From Chitinophagaceae bacterium (GTDB taxonomy: Bacteria; Bacteroidota; Bacteroidia; Chitinophagales; UBA10324), in the NCBI GenBank assembly GCA_016717285.1, contig JADKFU010000005.1, forward strand, positions 1,720,501 to 1,784,500: DNA of 64,000 bases, written 5' to 3'. Positions 38,835 through 47,221 of the stretch are shown here, one piece after another. The position numbers and the translations under genes were made by a program. The notes beneath the pieces were generated by a model, which did no database searches, was not told the DNA's origin, and worked only from the letters and a program-made list of their open reading frames with translations. Each line of letters opens with the position of its first letter. Positions within the stretch are counted from its first letter, which is position 1.

Positions 38835-38864
38835 CAAAGGTATAGTTATTGTATTCCCATCAAA
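38835..38864 (-). promoter_or_regulatory. Bacteroidetes-type promoter of the BNR protein gene
   Basis: On the minus strand TTTG (38861-38864) is followed after 18 bp by TACCTTTG (38835-38842), a perfect -33/-7 pair. The leader is about 20 nt. The best promoter match in the window. Confidence 0.7.
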
Positions 38865-38930
38865 CACACGTATCGGCTAACGCATTCCTATCATTACTTT
38901 CGAATAAATTAACTTTACAAAAAAAACAAC

Positions 38931-41108
38931 ATGCAGCGTCTTTATACATTCTTATTTGTATTCATTATTTGCGGATTTCAACTGCAGGCACAAAACTGTC
39001 AAACGAATCCGCCTGGTGGTTTAAAGCTTAGCAACTTCACTTCCTGCAGTATTAAACTTACCTGGAAACCTGGTGCGCCTAATGCAAAATTCCAGGTGCG
39101 GTATAAGCCGGCTACGGCTACTCAATGGTCTAATTGGATAAAGACCAGCACGGATACCTTCTATACCTTTTCCAGCCTCAAAGCGGGAAAGAAATATGAT
39201 TTCAATGTGCAGTCAAAATGCACGGACGGCTCTCAAAGCGCTGCTGTAAGTAAGTCAGGAAAAACACTTGTTTGCACGCTTCCTGATGTTCTGAATATAG
39301 TTGCAGCCAGCAGCACCACGGTGAAGATTACAGCACAAACAAGTTGCCCTTTTGCAAAATTCAGCGTCAGGTACACTACCGCAACAGGAGTTTCGACCAT
39401 TAAGACTTTTCAACCGGCGTCCACTTATCTTATCACAGATCTGCTGCCTGATTCTACCTACCTGTTTGAAGTGACTACCTGCAAGCTCGATCAAAATAAC
39501 TGGACGGCAGCGCAACCCATTCACCTTCCGAAGCTGCCCAACATTGTATTTATTTTAATTGATGATGCACGCTCAGATTATTTCAGTTGCTGCGGGGCAT
39601 TTCCGTTTTTTCATACACCCAACATCGACCGTATTGCTAACGAAGGTGTAAATTTTAAGAGAAGTTATGTGGTTACTTCGATGTGTGCACCCAGTCGTGC
39701 TTCTATTGCCACAGGCTTATTTACATTGAAAACAGGGGTATTTGAAAATGGCACTTCGCTGGATACTTCAAAAACAACCTTCCCCGAAATACTTCATAAC
39801 AACGGATATTATACAGCATTGATCGGAAAAAACCACAACACGTTTTTGCAGGAAGGAAAAGATGAATTTGATTATTCACTGGAATCGCATGACGAGAACC
39901 AGGGACAGATCAATTATCTCTTCAACGGCGTGATAAAAATTATTGACAAGCCGAATGTAGAAACGCTCACTGATTCGGCGATTGCAATCATCAACAGGGT
40001 AGATGATCCACTTCTACTCTGGTTAGCCTACAGAACACCACATTACCCAAATGATCCGTTGGCAGCGTATGAAGGAAACATGGCGAATGCAGCGCTTCCC
40101 TGGAAGCCGGACACTGCTAAATATTCCGTAAACTATCCTTCATTTTTGTATGATGGCAATAATGAAGATCTTTTGCATGGCAAGGCTATGGATTCTACTT
40201 ACAAAAGATTGTTGGAAGTAATTGAAGGTTTAGATAGTTGTGTGGGAATTTTGTACGACGCATTGGAGAGTACAGGTAAACTTGACAACACACTTTTAAT
40301 TTTTATGTCTGATAACGGATTTACGTTGGGAAGTCACTGGCTGAATGGCAAATCCGTAGCTTATGAGCCCTCAATGAAAGTTCCATTACTGATACGGTAT
40401 CCGGAATGGTTTGCTGCAGGCACTTCTGTTTCAGATCAGATCGTCACCAACCTTGATATCGCGCCCACTGTTTACCAACTTACGGGAATCAATTATACCG
40501 AACCATTGGATGGCGGATCGTTGAAAAATATTTATGATGGAACCTATAACCGTTCCTCATTTTACTACCTGATGCTGAATGAAGGCAATGGCTCACCATC
40601 GAAGCGTGCTATTCGCGATCTGCATTACAAGTACATTCATTACACCTGCTTTACTGATACGGTAGAAGAATTTTTCGACATGGTAAATGATTCGCTTGAA
40701 CTCACCAACCTCGTGAACAATCACAATTATGATGCTTTAGTACAAACCTACCGGGAAAAATATGATTCCATCAGGTTGGCTTTCGGTGATGTTAGTCCGG
40801 GTCCTATCAAACCCTGTTACATTTCGCACCCTTATGTGCTGAAAGAAATGCTGGATGCTTCAGAAGAGCCGCAAACCACACCACTTGTTTATCCAACCAT
40901 CACTCGTGATAACATTGAAGTCTATATTCCATGGAAGCAGGCCGATGCCATTCTGTATAATGAATTTGGAAAAGCAGTAGGTAAGTGGAAGCTGGAAGAA
41001 ACTTACAGCAAAATAGATTTCCCTGCGCTTGCAGCCGGAATTTATTATCTGCAACTTTCTAATGACGCGACATCTGTTACGAAGAAACTGATTATTACTG
41101 AGGAATAG
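38931..41108 (+). CDS. T9SS-secreted sulfatase with two FN3 domains
   Basis: A 725-residue exported enzyme: a signal peptide (to about 20), two FN3-like domains (about 25-115 and 118-200), a type I sulfatase domain (about 205-600) and a T9SS domain (about 645-725, KKLIITEE end). NIVFILIDDARSDYF gives the metal-binding aspartates. MCAPSRASIATG is the C-x-P-S-R signature whose Cys252 would become formylglycine. FMSDNGFTLGSHW and GKSVAYEPSMKVPLLI are further family motifs. It would cleave sulfate esters, perhaps from polysaccharides, outside the cell. 41109-41186 is short, with a CTTTCGACAAACTCAGGGAG motif of unknown role. Confidence 0.93.
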   Translation: MQRLYTFLFVFIICGFQLQAQNCQTNPPGGLKLSNFTSCSIKLTWKPGAPNAKFQVRYKPATATQWSNWIKTSTDTFYTFSSLKAGKKYDFNVQSKCTDGSQSAAVSKSGKTLVCTLPDVLNIVAASSTTVKITAQTSCPFAKFSVRYTTATGVSTIKTFQPASTYLITDLLPDSTYLFEVTTCKLDQNNWTAAQPIHLPKLPNIVFILIDDARSDYFSCCGAFPFFHTPNIDRIANEGVNFKRSYVVTSMCAPSRASIATGLFTLKTGVFENGTSLDTSKTTFPEILHNNGYYTALIGKNHNTFLQEGKDEFDYSLESHDENQGQINYLFNGVIKIIDKPNVETLTDSAIAIINRVDDPLLLWLAYRTPHYPNDPLAAYEGNMANAALPWKPDTAKYSVNYPSFLYDGNNEDLLHGKAMDSTYKRLLEVIEGLDSCVGILYDALESTGKLDNTLLIFMSDNGFTLGSHWLNGKSVAYEPSMKVPLLIRYPEWFAAGTSVSDQIVTNLDIAPTVYQLTGINYTEPLDGGSLKNIYDGTYNRSSFYYLMLNEGNGSPSKRAIRDLHYKYIHYTCFTDTVEEFFDMVNDSLELTNLVNNHNYDALVQTYREKYDSIRLAFGDVSPGPIKPCYISHPYVLKEMLDASEEPQTTPLVYPTITRDNIEVYIPWKQADAILYNEFGKAVGKWKLEETYSKIDFPALAAGIYYLQLSNDATSVTKKLIITEE

Positions 41109-41186
41109 TTACGGATAATAATTAGCGCCTTTCGACAAACTCAGGGAGCGGTTGACATGAACAGTTTGAAGTTTGACGAAGATGAG

Positions 41187-41732
41187 TCAAATAATTCCGG
41201 TCAACATCAATTGCTTAGCTTTCAATACAGCAATTACGGTTGGAGCATCCATCACTTCATTGTTCATCACCATCTGAAATAAAGTTTCAAACGGAATTTT
41301 CTTCACTTGCAGAATTTCTGTTTCCTCAGGTGATGACTGATGAAAACTCAATCCCTTGGCTACATAGATCATTGCTTTTTCATCAGTTCCGGAATTAGAG
41401 AGATGGCAGGTTGCAATCTGAGTCCATTGCTGCGCCACAATTCCGCATTCTTCCTGCAACTCACGCTTGGCGGAATCTAAAGGATCCGTTCCCAATGGGC
41501 CACCACCTTCCGGAATTTCCCAACTGTATTCTTCCATGGGAAAACGGTACTGACCAACAATCCAGGTATTGTAATCGTCATCCAAAGGCAAGATGCAGAT
41601 AGCAAGATTTTTAAAATGCACCACGCTGTATATTCCGGGATTGCCTGCAGGATTGGTGACCTGATGTTCTACCACGTTCACCCAGGGATTGTCGTAGTGT
41701 TCTTTAGTCGAAAGTATTTTCCAGGGATTCAT
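41187..41732 (-). CDS. Nudix hydrolase (ADP-ribose pyrophosphatase-like)
   Basis: A 181-residue Nudix protein. The box is GPLGTDPLDSAKRELQEECG: the catalytic REL-EE part is intact, while the first Glu of the canonical GX5E is Thr. WEIPEGG just before it and the upstream GIYSVVHFKNLAICIL strand resemble ADP-ribose pyrophosphatases (NudF type). Likely substrate ADP-ribose or a related nucleoside diphosphate. Downstream of a region of GTTTAGGTTG-type repeats. Confidence 0.88.
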   Translation of the reverse strand: MNPWKILSTKEHYDNPWVNVVEHQVTNPAGNPGIYSVVHFKNLAICILPLDDDYNTWIVGQYRFPMEEYSWEIPEGGGPLGTDPLDSAKRELQEECGIVAQQWTQIATCHLSNSGTDEKAMIYVAKGLSFHQSSPEETEILQVKKIPFETLFQMVMNNEVMDAPTVIAVLKAKQLMLTGII

Positions 41733-41930
41733 AACGAAAGAGTTTAAAATGTTTAGGTTGTTTAGAAGGTTTATATTGTTTCGTCGCTACTGCCAATCGA
41801 TTAGTTAATAATGTGAGTCAACAGTTCATACTTTAGTTGATCATGTTTAGATTGTTGAGAGGGTTTAGGTTGTTGTACCCACTACGATCAAAGTAATCAG
41901 TTAATTATTCAGAGCTATGGTTGAATTACT
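41733..41930. repeat. Low-complexity GTTTAGGTTG repeat region
   Basis: AAATGTTTAGGTTGTTT at 41747-41763 is identical to 9309-9325. The variants GTTTATATTGTTTCG, GTTTAGATTGTTGAG and GTTTAGGTTGTTGTA follow. Noncoding. Confidence 0.5.
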
Positions 41931-42626
41931 TCATCGCTTATACTTCTCTACAATTCTTTCCACCAATGCCGGCACGCCATCACTTGCTTTCGCTTCAATG
42001 ATTTCAAGGTTGTTCAACTTAGGTATTTCCGGAATGTTTGGATCAACTAAAAATTTAAGCGAACTGTAAGGTGCATAATTTATCAATCCGGCTGCCGGAT
42101 AGACTTGGAGCGATGTTCCAACCACAATTAATATTGCTGCTTCGCTGCTTACAGCGGCGGCCTGTTCCATCATCGGAACGGCTTCATGAAACCAGACTAC
42201 ATGAGGACGCAACTGTGATCCCAATTCACATTTATCACCTAATAAAATATCTCCATGACATTTGTACAAAAGATCGGAATCAGCGGAACTTCTTGATTTC
42301 AGAATTTCTCCATGCAGGTGAATAATGTTTTTAGAACCTGCACGCTCATGCAAATCATCAATATTCTGTGTAATGATGGTTACGTTGAAATGTTCTTCCA
42401 ATTTTACCAATGCCTTGTGTGCTGCATTGGGTTGCGCTTTAAGTACATCTCTTCTTCGTTCATTGTAAAAAGCAAGTACCATGACAGGATCTTTCATCCA
42501 TGCCATCGGTGTTGCAACATCTTCTACCCGGTAATTTTCCCACAATCCATCGGAATCACGAAATGTTTTTAAACCGCTTTCAGCACTGATGCCTGCTCCT
42601 GTGAGCACTACCAAATTCTTTTTCAT
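41931..42626 (-). CDS. cobB: NAD-dependent protein deacylase (sirtuin)
   Basis: A 231-residue class III-like sirtuin that removes acyl groups from lysines using NAD. GAGISAESGLKTFRDSDGLW binds NAD, TQNIDDLHERAG and HLHGE hold the catalytic His, and RPHVVWFHEAVP and VVGTSLQVYPAAGL complete the fold. The Zn site has only two evident Cys (YKCHGD and DKCELG), as in many Bacteroidota homologues with a reduced zinc ribbon. Divergent from the gene at 42720, with perfect -7 elements for both in the gap. Confidence 0.95.
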   Translation of the reverse strand: MKKNLVVLTGAGISAESGLKTFRDSDGLWENYRVEDVATPMAWMKDPVMVLAFYNERRRDVLKAQPNAAHKALVKLEEHFNVTIITQNIDDLHERAGSKNIIHLHGEILKSRSSADSDLLYKCHGDILLGDKCELGSQLRPHVVWFHEAVPMMEQAAAVSSEAAILIVVGTSLQVYPAAGLINYAPYSSLKFLVDPNIPEIPKLNNLEIIEAKASDGVPALVERIVEKYKR

Positions 42627-42657
42627 CCTGTGTATATTTCATTTTGAAATCATTGTG

Positions 42658-42665
42658 CAAAAGTA
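42658..42665 (-). promoter_or_regulatory. Promoter -7 element of the sirtuin gene
   Basis: TACTTTTG on the minus strand, a perfect TAnnTTTG, 31 bp before the ATG at 42626. Confidence 0.5.
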
Positions 42666-42701
42666 AGCAGACAGCCCTCTTTTTATAGAATAGGTTTCGG
42701 T

Positions 42702-42709
42702 TAACTTTG
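42702..42709 (+). promoter_or_regulatory. Promoter -7 element of the gene at 42720
   Basis: TAACTTTG, a perfect TAnnTTTG, 10 bp before the TTG start at 42720, which implies a leaderless or nearly leaderless mRNA. Divergent from the sirtuin promoter. Confidence 0.45.
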
Positions 42710-42719
42710 TCGCAAATAA

Positions 42720-43301
42720 TTGGTGACATTGCCGGAGACAGATAATACTTTTATAAAATATTTCCGAAGCATTCTTGCGGTCGCGAGTCTGCTGATTTTA
42801 TTTATTTTTCAGTCTGCAACAGCTCAAAATCCGGGCTTGCCACCAACAGGTCAGCGGCCGAAACCTCCTCCTGTTTACCTGCTCAATTTAACGCCTTTGG
42901 ACGGCGGAAAACCTTACACCTTATTCCGTAATACAAAGGTGCATGCAACACTTGTTAATGGAACCGACATTTCAGGTAAAGTAAAGGCAGTTACCAGGGA
43001 TTCCATTTACATTGACAGCAGATTTTATGGCTTGCGGGACATCACTGAATTCCGGTTCAATCCCGGAACTGTACTTGGTGCAGCCGCAGCCATTGGTGCC
43101 TGCGCGGGTATTGTAACCATTGCAATAACGGCTAATGGAGGAAAGGATGGTGAGCGTTCTGACGGTGAAAACATTGCATTCTGGAGCGGTGTTGGAGTCA
43201 CGGTTGTAAGCGCGGCATTATTAGTCCCCAATTATTTTATCAAGAAAAGATTCCCGCGCACCAAATATGATTTCCGCACGATTCAGATTGGAACCTTTTG
43301 A
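42720..43301 (+). CDS. Hypothetical exported protein with glycine-rich helices
   Basis: About 193 residues. No ATG fits the N-terminus; the start is TTG at 42720 or GTG at 42723. A signal peptide (ILAVASLLILFIFQSATAQ) is followed by a short Pro-rich linker, a small beta domain (VHATLVNGTDISGKVKAV, SIYIDSRFYGL) and two glycine/alanine-rich hydrophobic segments (GAAAAIGACAGIVTIAI, FWSGVGVTVVSAALLV). Family not recognised. An envelope location is likely. Confidence 0.7.
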   Translation: MVTLPETDNTFIKYFRSILAVASLLILFIFQSATAQNPGLPPTGQRPKPPPVYLLNLTPLDGGKPYTLFRNTKVHATLVNGTDISGKVKAVTRDSIYIDSRFYGLRDITEFRFNPGTVLGAAAAIGACAGIVTIAITANGGKDGERSDGENIAFWSGVGVTVVSAALLVPNYFIKKRFPRTKYDFRTIQIGTF

Positions 43302-43377
43302 AATTGCCTTTCACAAATTTTAAACGTAGGCGGCGCGATAAGTTAATCTCAACTTCATCTTCACGCTAAGTCATTCA

Positions 43378-43656
43378 GGGGGGGGCCCCTTTTCCCCCCC
43401 CCCCCCCCCCCCTTTTTTGGCCCCCGGTAAAAAAAAAAAAAAGCGCGCCACCCCCGGGGGCCCGGCGGCCCCCCCCAAGGGGGCGGGGGCAGACGGGGCC
43501 CCCCCAGGAAGGGAGGCGCCGGGGGGGGGGGGGGGGGGCCCCCCGGGGCGCCCAAAAAAAAGACAAAAAGGGGGGGGGGGCCCCCGGCGCCCCCCCCGGC
43601 CCCAAACGGGAAATCTTTTTCCCCCCCCTTTTGGCCCTTCTCCCCCCATTTTTTTA
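43378..43656. other. G/C homopolymer patch, probable sequencing or assembly artefact
   Basis: About 280 bp made almost wholly of runs of G and C, with a few A or T runs, in a locus that is otherwise about 40 percent GC. It has no codon structure and no repeat period. It lies between convergent stop codons (43301 and 43739), where a terminator hairpin would be expected. The rest of 43302-43738 is ordinary AT-rich spacer. Predicted proteins here are Gly/Pro nonsense on both strands. Confidence 0.85.
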
Positions 43657-43738
43657 TACCGGAACTGCTGAAGATTTGCATGCATCATGCAATCACCATT
43701 AGCCGAAGAACTATAAAAATTAATCTGACAATTGAACT

Positions 43739-45205
43739 TCACTTTGTTTTCGCCGCCACCGAATAAGGATCCACACTCATTTCAGGACGATATGGTGTTA
43801 TAAACTCCAGTGTATTCAGGTCAATAAATTTCATGTATCCATTTCTTCCGCCACAATCCGACACATGATGTGGTGCCGGTCCACTCGGATTTACATTGCG
43901 GTTGGCAACCATCACGAGTCCTTCCTCCTCATCCACTGAAATGCCGTGTGGCTCAAACAATCCCGACTGCAGCACTTTCAATACAGTCAGATCATTGTAA
44001 TCAATCACATACACAGAACCTTTGCACAAGGATTCACTGCAGGGATCTTCCATACAGGTTACAAAAAGATATGGTTTGGTAGTTGCCATTGTCATTTCAA
44101 CAGGGTAGTGGCCTACCGGGATAATGGCGATTAAGGTATCTGTTTGCGCATCCATCACCCTTACTTCATCAGAAGCTTCACACGTTACAAAATATCTTGA
44201 CTCATTGGGCGACAACATAATTTCATGCGGATCTAACGTGCCTTGAATAGTATTGGGTTGCTGTCCGGGCTTTAAAACCACTTTGTCAATTTCAGGAAAG
44301 GATGGATTGCTGATCCCAATCTTATAAATATAATTGCCATACTGCGCGGAAACATACAGCGTAGTAAAAGAATTATTCAACCAACTGCCATGTGGATTTG
44401 CAAATAAGCCGCTGCCCTGATAATATTGTTTAAACAACATGTTTTCTAAATCAACATAAGCAATTTTACCTTCATCATCAAAATCAACTACAAATGCTTT
44501 TGTTCCATCTGATGAAATTGCCATCGTATTCCAGTTTCCAGGACCAATTTCTATTTGACCAACCAAAGAATCATCAGATGTTCTGAATTTCTGAACCACC
44601 GTACCGGCAACAAAACAAGCGTACCAGTATTGTCCGTCAGGTGATACTTTTAATTGATGTGGTACTTCAATGCCAGTTAAAACACCAACATCGATATATC
44701 GCATGGCCAGCAAAGTCTTCGTGTCGAAAACCGCAACAAGGTCACAGCCCTGGTTCGACACATAAAATTTCTTTCTGTTCGGGTCACCTGAAAATGCGAT
44801 ATGGCCATTTACGTCTGGTGCACCGGCAGTAATCCAATCATTCAAGGTATAATATTCCGCATCTGTAAGGGCAGGAGCATTAAAGGGCATGGTTGGCGTC
44901 AAAGCAACGCCACGATTTGTATCCGTATTTATATAGTACATAAACCAACTCTGGTCGGGACGGTAAGGAATTACAACAGAACCACCAGTGCCACCCTGGA
45001 ATAACTGCTCCCAGGTTTCCATGGCTAATCCTCCGGCAGCGCCTTTGGATTTTTCATTGTGGCAACCACTGATCGAACATTTGGTGTTTAATATTTTTCC
45101 AACCTCAGAAGGGAAATTGGAAACATCAACTTCCGATGACTTATCCTTTTTACAACCCTGAATAATAAACAGCAGGAGAGATGCTGCAATCAAATACTTA
45201 TTCAT
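43739..45205 (-). CDS. Beta-propeller lipoprotein with an N-terminal cytochrome-like segment
   Basis: A 488-residue lipoprotein (LFIIQGCKKDK, acylated Cys18). The N-terminal 110 residues resemble planctomycete-type cytochrome c modules: ILNTKCSISGCHNE, where the haem motif is CX4CH instead of CX2CH, then PTMPFNAPALTDAEYYTLNDWI. The rest is a YVTN-type seven-bladed propeller (LKVSPDGQYWYACFVAG, MAISSDGTKAFVVDF, IMLSPNESRYFVTCEASDEV, PVGHYPVEMTMATTKPY). Likely periplasmic or surface; haem binding is uncertain. Possible lactonase-like or binding role. Confidence 0.82.
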   Translation of the reverse strand: MNKYLIAASLLLFIIQGCKKDKSSEVDVSNFPSEVGKILNTKCSISGCHNEKSKGAAGGLAMETWEQLFQGGTGGSVVIPYRPDQSWFMYYINTDTNRGVALTPTMPFNAPALTDAEYYTLNDWITAGAPDVNGHIAFSGDPNRKKFYVSNQGCDLVAVFDTKTLLAMRYIDVGVLTGIEVPHQLKVSPDGQYWYACFVAGTVVQKFRTSDDSLVGQIEIGPGNWNTMAISSDGTKAFVVDFDDEGKIAYVDLENMLFKQYYQGSGLFANPHGSWLNNSFTTLYVSAQYGNYIYKIGISNPSFPEIDKVVLKPGQQPNTIQGTLDPHEIMLSPNESRYFVTCEASDEVRVMDAQTDTLIAIIPVGHYPVEMTMATTKPYLFVTCMEDPCSESLCKGSVYVIDYNDLTVLKVLQSGLFEPHGISVDEEEGLVMVANRNVNPSGPAPHHVSDCGGRNGYMKFIDLNTLEFITPYRPEMSVDPYSVAAKTK

Positions 45206-45260
45206 GAGGAGGGAGATAATTTTTTTCGCACCCGAAATTACAAAATAGATTTAAACATAC

Positions 45261-45701
45261 TCACTTGTATGTTTTTATACGAAGTTCATTCTTATCTAAA
45301 TTAATTACAGCGCCATAATCCACCAGCACATCACAGCCCAGCACGCCATCAATAGGAGGCAGTTGAATCAGGTTGTAAGTTTCATTCACATGCTGAAGAT
45401 CAAGCACAGCCACTTTAAGTTTCTTCAATTTCAATTTCCCGACACTGAGATTTTCAATGTCAGTGAATTCGCTTTGAATGGTGTTTGTGCCTACACCCGT
45501 TGTAAGTTGTTCATTTATTTCAAGTTTCAATTCAGGAAGTCTTTCGCTGATGAATTTCTTATCGAGCACCGTTTTGGAAGCACCTGTGTCAATCAATAAT
45601 CGTAGAGCGTGCTTACCTAATTTTCCTTTCACAAATAGGTGAAACCCTTCTTCCTGCAAGCTCACAGCTTTGATCGGAATATGAATTTTATTTTTTTTCA
45701 T
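45261..45701 (-). CDS. Retropepsin-like aspartic protease
   Basis: A 146-residue single-domain protein of the retroviral-type aspartyl protease fold. LRLLIDTGASKTVLDKKFI carries the catalytic DTGA, and DGVLGCDVLVDYGAVINL is the second hydrophobic strand pair. One lobe only, so it should act as a homodimer. No signal peptide. The substrate is unknown. It follows mdh on the same strand, but a terminator separates them. Confidence 0.85.
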   Translation of the reverse strand: MKKNKIHIPIKAVSLQEEGFHLFVKGKLGKHALRLLIDTGASKTVLDKKFISERLPELKLEINEQLTTGVGTNTIQSEFTDIENLSVGKLKLKKLKVAVLDLQHVNETYNLIQLPPIDGVLGCDVLVDYGAVINLDKNELRIKTYK

Positions 45702-45740
45702 AGTAGTAGTCTTGAGGGGAAAACAATTGCAATAAAAATG

Positions 45741-45773
45741 AAAAGCGCAGGAAGCAATACTCCTGCGCCTTTT
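45741..45773 (-). terminator. Terminator of mdh
   Basis: A perfect 8-bp stem GCGCAGGA/TCCTGCGC with an 8-nt loop (45745-45768). Read on the minus strand it is followed by TTTTCATTTTT. It lies 46 bp after the mdh stop. Confidence 0.75.
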
Positions 45774-45818
45774 ACCTGTTTGTGTTATTCAAGTTGACGA
45801 TCACCTTGTGGAAAAATT

Positions 45819-46757
45819 CTACGCAATCAACTTCATATTATCCAATACCGCCATCACTTCTTTTACGGAAGCGGCCGAGTCACTCAACAACTTCATTTCT
45901 GCCGCATTCAGGTTCAGTGTGATAATTTCTTCAATGCCCTTTTTTCCAAGCTTAACCGGAACACCTAAATAAATATCTTTCAATCCGTATTCACCTTGCA
46001 GCCAGGCGCAACATGGATAAATGCGTTTCTCATCTTTAACAATGGCTTCCACCATCTGCGCTGCTGCTGCTCCGGGAGCATACCAGGCACTGGTTCCCAT
46101 GAGGTTAACCAGTTCACCACCGCCTTTTTTTGTCCTTTCAATGATAGGATTAAGTTTCTCTTCTGAAATAAGGTCGGTAACCGGAATGCCGGAAACGGTA
46201 GTATATCGTGGCAAAGGAACCATCGTATCGCCATGGCCGCCCATTAAAACAGCCTGAATATCCTTAGGAGAACAATTGAGTGCTTCAGCAAGGAATGCTT
46301 TGTAACGTGCTGTATCCAGAATGCCTGCCATTCCAAAAACACGGCTCGGATCAATCTTCGCAGTAAGGTAAGCGCAATAGGTCATTACGTCCAATGGATT
46401 CGACACCACAATGATGATAGTATCCGGCGAATGTTGCATCACCTGTTCTGTTACCGATTTCACAATTCCGGCATTGGTTGAAATCAGGTCATCACGGCTC
46501 ATGCCCGGCTTACGCGGAAGACCTGAAGTAATAACTACTACATCTGAATTTTTTGTTGCAGCGTAGTCGTTGGTCACACCCTTCACTCGTGTATTAAACA
46601 TGTTGATCGGTGAAGTTTGCCAGATGTCCAGTGACTTGCCTTCAGCAATTCCCGGCTTAATGTCTACCAATACCACTTCATGAACGTAATCATTGCGTGC
46701 AATCACATCAGCACATGTTGCACCAACATTTCCTGCTCCTACTACGGTAACTTTCAT
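45819..46757 (-). CDS. mdh: Malate dehydrogenase
   Basis: A 312-residue NAD-dependent enzyme of the TCA cycle. MKVTVVGAGNVGATCADVIA binds NAD, ITSGLPRKPGMSRDDL holds the mobile loop with the substrate-binding arginines, VVSNPLDVMTYCAYL and VLMGGHGDTMVPLPRYT (catalytic His) complete the active site. It belongs to the lactate/malate dehydrogenase type common in Bacteroidota. Monocistronic; a 16-bp palindrome lies in its leader. Confidence 0.97.
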   Translation of the reverse strand: MKVTVVGAGNVGATCADVIARNDYVHEVVLVDIKPGIAEGKSLDIWQTSPINMFNTRVKGVTNDYAATKNSDVVVITSGLPRKPGMSRDDLISTNAGIVKSVTEQVMQHSPDTIIIVVSNPLDVMTYCAYLTAKIDPSRVFGMAGILDTARYKAFLAEALNCSPKDIQAVLMGGHGDTMVPLPRYTTVSGIPVTDLISEEKLNPIIERTKKGGGELVNLMGTSAWYAPGAAAAQMVEAIVKDEKRIYPCCAWLQGEYGLKDIYLGVPVKLGKKGIEEIITLNLNAAEMKLLSDSAASVKEVMAVLDNMKLIA

Positions 46758-46767
46758 TTGAATTGAG

Positions 46768-46783
46768 TTTTAACGCGTTAAAA
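46768..46783. promoter_or_regulatory. Perfect 16-bp palindrome in the mdh leader
   Basis: TTTTAACGCGTTAAAA lies between the -7 element (46793-46800) and the ATG at 46757, about where transcription should start. This is an operator-like position. The regulator is unknown. Confidence 0.5.
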
Positions 46784-46792
46784 AAGTGCGCG

Positions 46793-46800
46793 CAAAAATA
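46793..46800 (-). promoter_or_regulatory. Promoter -7 element of mdh
   Basis: TATTTTTG on the minus strand, a perfect TAnnTTTG, 35 bp before the mdh ATG. Confidence 0.5.
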
Positions 46801-47221
46801 GAAAACAAAATCCACGTGCTACGGTAGGCAGCGAAATTTTCTGAAAGTCCTGAAATTTTCTGATGTCGATAATCTTTAAATCAAGATAATACCAGGCGCA
46901 TTCCGCTATCTTATCACTGTATTTTTTTGCCAAACACATGCTGCAATCACTGTTGATTGCACTATGCTTATTTGCCGAACGGGTGCATACCAAATTGTCA
47001 CTAAATGGAACCTTCATGCCGAATTTATTTTCCGGAAGATGCTGCGGACGGCATCTCTGCCAAATCGGGAGATTCCGAAATAAATTCGGAATGACAGCTA
47101 TGACTTTACTTTTTTCCAACCATCAACGCGACAATTTGTTATGCAACCCTGTCGAACAAGCGAATGGTAATTTAGTGTGATTTTAATATCTTTACCGCTT
47201 ATTACCCCAACAAAAACTTCC
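46801..47221. other. Intergenic region between mdh and the metalloprotease gene
   Basis: No credible gene. It holds the diverged palindromic repeat at 47013-47096 and, near the next gene, TATCTTTA (47188-47195), one mismatch from a -7 element. A 113-codon open frame on the minus strand (46778-47119) has no family features and runs through the repeat. Confidence 0.5.
47013..47096. repeat. Distant, diverged copy of the palindromic repeat family
   Basis: TTCATGCCGAATTTATTTTC (47013-47032) is the reverse complement of the right end of the array units at 17551-19121, and GATTCCGAAATAAATTCGGA (47071-47090) is a forward right end. In the forward copy both arms of the palindrome changed together (GCC/GGC to TCC/GGA), so pairing is kept. 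Confidence 0.75.

Noticed and set aside
41120..41160. CTTTCGACAAACTCAGGGAG motif
   Set aside because: It resembles a dispersed Bacteroidota repeat, but only one copy is in the window, so no repeat call is made.
43361..43742. Several Gly/Pro-rich open frames on both strands
   Set aside because: They are translations of the G/C homopolymer patch and have no protein-like composition.
46778..47119. 113-codon frame on the minus strand
   Set aside because: It crosses the dispersed palindromic repeat and the mdh promoter, and has no signal peptide or family motif.
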